In this document: positions 60,865 to 64,000 of the stretch, piece after piece
Layout of the letters: each line of letters starts with the position of its first letter
Numbering within the stretch: the stretch's first letter is position 1
NCBI RefSeq assembly: GCF_001424405.1
Contig: NZ_LMPS01000009.1
Location: 153,955-217,954 of the forward strand
Direction: 5' to 3'
From: Dyadobacter sp. Leaf189
GTDB taxonomy: Bacteria > Bacteroidota > Bacteroidia > Cytophagales > Spirosomataceae
DNA: 64,000 nucleotides
Translations under genes and position numbers: made by a program
Notes under the pieces: model-generated
Told to the model about the DNA's origin: nothing
Seen by the model: only the letters and a program-made list of their open reading frames with translations
The model's database searches: none

Positions 60865-60909
60865 CATAAATAAAATCCGGAAGCTTGCATTTAAAATACT
60901 GCTTCCGGA
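60865..60909 (-). terminator. Rho-independent terminator of the Tm-1/PEP hydrolase operon
   Basis: GCTTCCGGA (60901-60909) and TCCGGAAGC (60876-60884) form a 9-bp perfect stem, followed on the minus strand by ATTTTATTT. It lies 19 bp after the stop of the 60928-61788 gene. Confidence 0.8.
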
Positions 60910-60927
60910 CTGCCTGTTTAAGGCTGT

Positions 60928-61788
60928 TTACCGCAGGGTAAGTGATTTAAAATTGCGCGTCAGGTCGGTAAGTGACTGCTCCACGCCCATTCTTTCCAGC
61001 GACGACGCACCTACGAAACCGTGGACATCTGTTTTCTCTAAGATTACCCTCACATCCTCGGGCGTATTAACCGGTCCGCCGTGGGCAAGAAAGAACAAAT
61101 CAGGGTTTACTTCTTTGCCCGCTTCCATGATCGCCTGTGTTGCTTCCACAGCCTGGTCCATTGAAACTGATGCATTGACCACACCAATCGACCCTCCTAC
61201 GGTTGTCCCCACGTGTGCGATAATCGCGTCTGCGCCGGCCTCAGCCATTTGCCGGGCTTCTTCGGGCTTGGCTACGTAGACAATGGAGAAAAGATCCATT
61301 TTGGTAGCAAGCCGGATCATTTCGACTTCTTTCTCGAAACCCATTCCCGTTTCTTCCAGCACTTGCCTGAAATGCCCGTCTACAATCGAGTGAGTGGGAA
61401 AGTTATTTACACCTGAAAATCCCATTTCCTTTACTTTCAGCAAATGGTGCCACATTCTCCGTCGCGGATCAGAACCGTGCACGCCGCAAATGACAGGCAC
61501 TTCCTCTACTACCGGCAGTACTTCAAACTCGCCAATCTCCATTGCCACTGCATTGGCATCACCATACGCCATTAACCCGGCGGTAGAGCCGTGCCCTGCC
61601 ATTCTGAACCGGCCCGAGTTATAGATAATGATCAGATCGGCACCTCCTTTTTCAATAAACTTCGCACTGATCCCGGTACCGGCACCGGCAGCGATAATGG
61701 CTTTTTTCTGGTTGACAGTAGCCCGCAGGCGCTCGTTGACCTCCTGTTTGGTGTAAGGATTTCCCTTACCTGTCCACGGATTTGGCAT
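60928..61788 (-). CDS. Phosphoenolpyruvate hydrolase-like TIM-barrel protein
   Basis: 286 residues. It has the motif run KKAIIAAGAGTGISAKFIEKGGADLIIIYNSGRFRM, PVICGVHGSDPRRRMWHHL and FFLAHGGPVNTPEDVR, which belong to the isocitrate lyase/PEP mutase-like barrel (PEP hydrolase family). In plant Tm-1 proteins such a barrel is fused to an UPF0261-type domain; here the UPF0261 gene is next door, 41 bp upstream on the same strand. The biochemical role of the pair is not established. Confidence 0.88.
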   Translation of the reverse strand: MPNPWTGKGNPYTKQEVNERLRATVNQKKAIIAAGAGTGISAKFIEKGGADLIIIYNSGRFRMAGHGSTAGLMAYGDANAVAMEIGEFEVLPVVEEVPVICGVHGSDPRRRMWHHLLKVKEMGFSGVNNFPTHSIVDGHFRQVLEETGMGFEKEVEMIRLATKMDLFSIVYVAKPEEARQMAEAGADAIIAHVGTTVGGSIGVVNASVSMDQAVEATQAIMEAGKEVNPDLFFLAHGGPVNTPEDVRVILEKTDVHGFVGASSLERMGVEQSLTDLTRNFKSLTLR

Positions 61789-61829
61789 AGTATAATAATG
61801 AGTTATAAAAATGAAAATCGGTATGTATG

Positions 61830-63050
61830 CTATTTCTGGTTGAGCAGCGCCAAAAGCCGGGTTACCAATACTTCGGCAAATGCCGCATCATTGATGTGCA
61901 TATCGCATTGTATAATTTGTTCTTTCGAGCCGATGTGTTTTTCCACTGATTCAAGCAGGGCAAGATCTGCTTCCGGGTCATGGAAAATGCCTCCTCCGCT
62001 ATCTACCTGCGAGATACCTTGCAATGGAAATACAAACTGCACCGGACCGCCGGCTGCATTGATCTTCTCAGCGATTTCTTTCCCCAGCAGTGCGTTTTCT
62101 TTCGCATTGGTCCGCATTAACGTTACATCAGGCGCCCAGCTGTACAGCTTTCTGTCCTGATACTTTTCAGGAACAGAATCCAAATGTGCGAAATTAACCA
62201 TATCGAGGCAACCCGGAACTACAATCTGCGGGATACCCAGCTCACTGGCAGCAGTAAGACGAGCAGGACCTGCGCTGCATATTCCGTCACAGAGGTTATC
62301 TGCCAGCTCGGTAGTAGTAATGTCGAGCACCGCTTCAAAACAGCCTTCCCGGATCAAAGCTTCCATTGCTTTTCCCCCCACTCCATTGGCATGAAAAGCA
62401 AGAACTTCATATCCTTTCTCCCGAAGCAGCGCCGTACATTGGTCTACGCACGGCGTTGTGTTCCCAAACATGCTCACCGCGATACTTCCCCTCGCACTCA
62501 CCCCGGCCAGTTGCGCCGAAGCTGCCATGGCGCAGATAGCGCCCGCAGCCTGGGTAATCAGCAGCCGGAGTATGCTGTTCAAGCCTGCCACATCAACAAT
62601 GGACGGCATCAGCGTAATATCTTTATGACCAATCTGCCTTGTAAGGTCTTTTGTTGCCAGCGTACTGAGGCACAACTTGGGAATTCCGAGCGGGATTTCC
62701 TGCATGGCTGACAGGGTAATGTAAGTGCCGCCGCCGCCGCCCATTCCGATTGCACCTTTGATCCGGCCACTTTCAACCAATTGGCGCACGACGCGTGCTG
62801 CGCCCCGGCCCATTACATCCATTGCATAACCCCTGTCGCGCCTTGTACGCAGCGCTTCAATGGTTGCTCCTGCTTCGGCAACGACCTGGGCGGCTGTAAA
62901 ATCTACCGGAAAAGCGGGCAATGCAGCAAGCACTCCGGTATCAATTGTTATCACCGTTTCACCCAGATTTATAATGCATTCTCTGAGGTAAGAAAAAGCT
63001 TCACCCTTGGTGTCGAAGCAACCGATAATTAAGATGGATTTGTCAGTCAT
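61830..63050 (-). CDS. Tm-1-like ATP-binding domain protein (UPF0261)
   Basis: 406 residues. Typical blocks are ILIIGCFDTKGEAFSYLRE at the start, GAIGMGGGGGTYITLSAMQEIPLGIPKL, SIAVSMFGNTTPCVD, and QVDSGGGIFHDPEADLALLE near the end. The family corresponds to the N-terminal domain of tomato Tm-1, where it binds ATP and inhibits tobamovirus replication; bacterial function is unknown. Together with the PEP hydrolase-like gene it forms a two-gene operon, the split version of the plant fusion. Confidence 0.9.
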   Translation of the reverse strand: MTDKSILIIGCFDTKGEAFSYLRECIINLGETVITIDTGVLAALPAFPVDFTAAQVVAEAGATIEALRTRRDRGYAMDVMGRGAARVVRQLVESGRIKGAIGMGGGGGTYITLSAMQEIPLGIPKLCLSTLATKDLTRQIGHKDITLMPSIVDVAGLNSILRLLITQAAGAICAMAASAQLAGVSARGSIAVSMFGNTTPCVDQCTALLREKGYEVLAFHANGVGGKAMEALIREGCFEAVLDITTTELADNLCDGICSAGPARLTAASELGIPQIVVPGCLDMVNFAHLDSVPEKYQDRKLYSWAPDVTLMRTNAKENALLGKEIAEKINAAGGPVQFVFPLQGISQVDSGGGIFHDPEADLALLESVEKHIGSKEQIIQCDMHINDAAFAEVLVTRLLALLNQK

Positions 63051-63085
63051 GAAATGTTGCTGGTTCCGGCAGATAAACCTGTGCT

Positions 63086-63120
63086 AAAACAAAGAAAGGG
63101 CGGAACCGAGTCCGCCCTTT
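63086..63120 (-). terminator. Rho-independent terminator of the 63148-63450 gene
   Basis: AAAGGGCGGA (63095-63104) and TCCGCCCTTT (63111-63120) form a 10-bp perfect stem with a 6-nt loop. On the minus strand the tract TTTCTTTG follows. It separates this small gene from the Tm-1 operon. Confidence 0.85.
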
Positions 63121-63147
63121 AAAATTATCGTAAAAATTTCTCTTTCA

Positions 63148-63450
63148 TCAGCTGTGCTTTGAAATTACCCACATCCAGTTTGCAGGCCAGTAGTCTGTGC
63201 TGATACCGTCGTGTTTTACAATGCGTTCATTCACCACTTCGTAGCCGGTCAGGTGTCCGCCATGGCTTTCTACATCCGCCTTTGCGTAGTTGTATAATTG
63301 CAGCCATACTTCGGCACTGATGTTGTCCTGCGAGACAAATGTGAGCTGCTTCCATTTAGGATCTGTGGAGTTGTTAACATAGCGAAGCAGGAGGTAATGC
63401 TTAAATGTGTCGTTGTTAAGCGACATAACAGCGCGTTTACGATTTTTCAT
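63148..63450 (-). CDS. Hypothetical protein, 100 residues
   Basis: A short protein without signal peptide or membrane helix. It has several aromatic patches (HYLLLRYV, EVWLQLYNYAKADV, STDYWPANWMWVIS) and no family motif that I recognise. Start at 63450 (MKNRKRAV) or at an internal ATG (63426, MSLNNDT) are both possible; the basic first residues could be either coding or leader. It is a lone minus-strand gene with its own terminator. Confidence 0.65.
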   Translation of the reverse strand: MKNRKRAVMSLNNDTFKHYLLLRYVNNSTDPKWKQLTFVSQDNISAEVWLQLYNYAKADVESHGGHLTGYEVVNERIVKHDGISTDYWPANWMWVISKHS

Positions 63451-63615
63451 GAGTGAGGTAGATTTGATCGGTTTACGGCAATGTGACGAATATTGAAATA
63501 GTTCTACACATAACAGTCAAACTAGGTTTATTCACACTTATCGCTAGAAAAATTGATATCCCGTATGGCACGAGATTTGAAGCTGGCTCGTACTACGTTA
63601 TAAAAAGAACTACTG

Positions 63616-63858
63616 ATGGTGACGCTAAATTTTGTTAAAGGCGATTGGGTGAAAGAAAAGAATGGATCGAGGGTAATGCGGGTAGATGAATATCAGATCG
63701 TGGAAACGGTACAACATGCAAACGGAAGTCATTCAACTCCGGTTGCCAGGCGGGCTTATAGCGGAAAAGTGTGGTGTACGTGGGTGAATGAAAACAAAAC
63801 GGTGGTAACGCAACCCTTTTGGCAAGACGATCTGGAACTGGCATCGCCAACTGATTAA
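63616..63858 (+). CDS. DUF2158 (YodC-like) family small protein
   Basis: 80 residues, the size of YodC. The pattern FVKGDWVKEKNGSRVMRVDEYQIV, a central VARRAYSGKVWCTWVNE and a final FWQDDLELA fits DUF2158: a small beta-barrel that begins with GD.V and S..M and has a V.C.W core and an FP-like end. The function is unknown. A TAGATTTG element at 63459-63466 on the same strand could be its promoter, with a leader of about 140 nt. A clear terminator follows. Confidence 0.75.
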   Translation: MVTLNFVKGDWVKEKNGSRVMRVDEYQIVETVQHANGSHSTPVARRAYSGKVWCTWVNENKTVVTQPFWQDDLELASPTD

Positions 63859-63900
63859 TGACATCATGCATTTGAATCAAACACACTATGATTTAAACAA

Positions 63901-63945
63901 AAAGAGGGTGTCTCAATTTAAAACCGTGGCACCCTCTTTCGTTTG
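63901..63945 (+). terminator. Rho-independent terminator of the DUF2158 gene
   Basis: AAAGAGGGTG (63901-63910) and CACCCTCTTT (63930-63939) form a perfect 10-bp stem, followed by CGTTTGAATT. The T tract is short but the stem is strong; the fold could serve both strands. Confidence 0.75.
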
Positions 63946-64000
63946 AATTATTCGGGCAGAAAATTATCGGTCGATATCCTTCATCAAAAGCTAAAAGGCT

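Noticed and set aside
63528..63536. TTATTCACA, a single degenerate DnaA box
   Set aside because: Isolated and expected by chance with the relaxed consensus.

Overview
The window reads as chromosomal DNA of a Bacteroidota bacterium, most likely a member of the Cytophagales close to Dyadobacter. The phylum follows from a SusC/SusD pair with its ECF sigma factor and FecR anti-sigma factor, several promoters of the TTTG / TAnnTTTG type, a thiamin riboswitch upstream of a TonB-dependent receptor, and many short lipoproteins. The genus is inferred from overall character only. No insertion sequence, prophage, CRISPR array or rRNA gene was seen; the only tRNA is tRNA-Pro(GGG).

Layout. 1-5.8 kb: the tail of a LytTR regulator, a membrane protein, glutamate dehydrogenase, an orphan histidine kinase, a Dabb protein, a cluster of perfect DnaA boxes built into a 22-bp inverted repeat, and a small lipoprotein. 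5.9-12.9 kb: a tight co-directional operon of fatty acyl-AMP ligase, acyl carrier protein, cytochrome P450, MBOAT acyltransferase, SGNH-like membrane-anchored protein and Na+/solute symporter. Apart from the P450 and symporter, this repeats the logic of the Gram-positive dlt operon. 12.8-19.2 kb: an SDR enzyme, a PIG-L deacetylase, a four-gene overlapping dTDP-3-amino-sugar/glycosyltransferase cluster and a membrane protein. 19.3-27.2 kb: SbcC without SbcD next to it, a GH3 enzyme, a small stress membrane protein, an S41 protease and ornithine aminotransferase. 27.3-33.8 kb: a toxin-antitoxin pair, a TPP riboswitch with its receptor, hemE, a gmhB-like phosphatase, an unlisted 42-residue lipoprotein, and speA with its terminator. 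34.4-41.1 kb: a TetR-TolC-MFP-RND efflux operon. 41.2-45.9 kb: tRNA-Pro, a GNA1-like acetyltransferase, then WecE, WecF and Wzx homologues.

46.0-60.8 kb is mostly one minus-strand locus: ECF sigma, FecR, SusC (with STN domain), SusD and a DUF3823 lipoprotein. It is followed by a very large ThuA/beta-propeller/HEAT/lectin/blue-copper lipoprotein, a second ThuA protein, a Gfo/Idh/MocA oxidoreductase and a TIM-barrel isomerase. Together these suggest uptake of a glycan or glycoside and its oxidation through keto-sugars. 60.9-63.1 kb holds the Tm-1-like and PEP-hydrolase-like pair. The end carries two small genes with clear terminators.

The strongest candidates for something undescribed are the Dlt-like fatty-acyl transfer operon with its P450, the DnaA-box cluster (possible oriC or DnaA-binding locus), the chain of hairpins at 48.02-48.14 kb, and the 14-bp triplicate repeat inside a 13-bp inverted repeat at 52.5 kb. 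Functional calls come from reading translated proteins and motifs; no database search was run.
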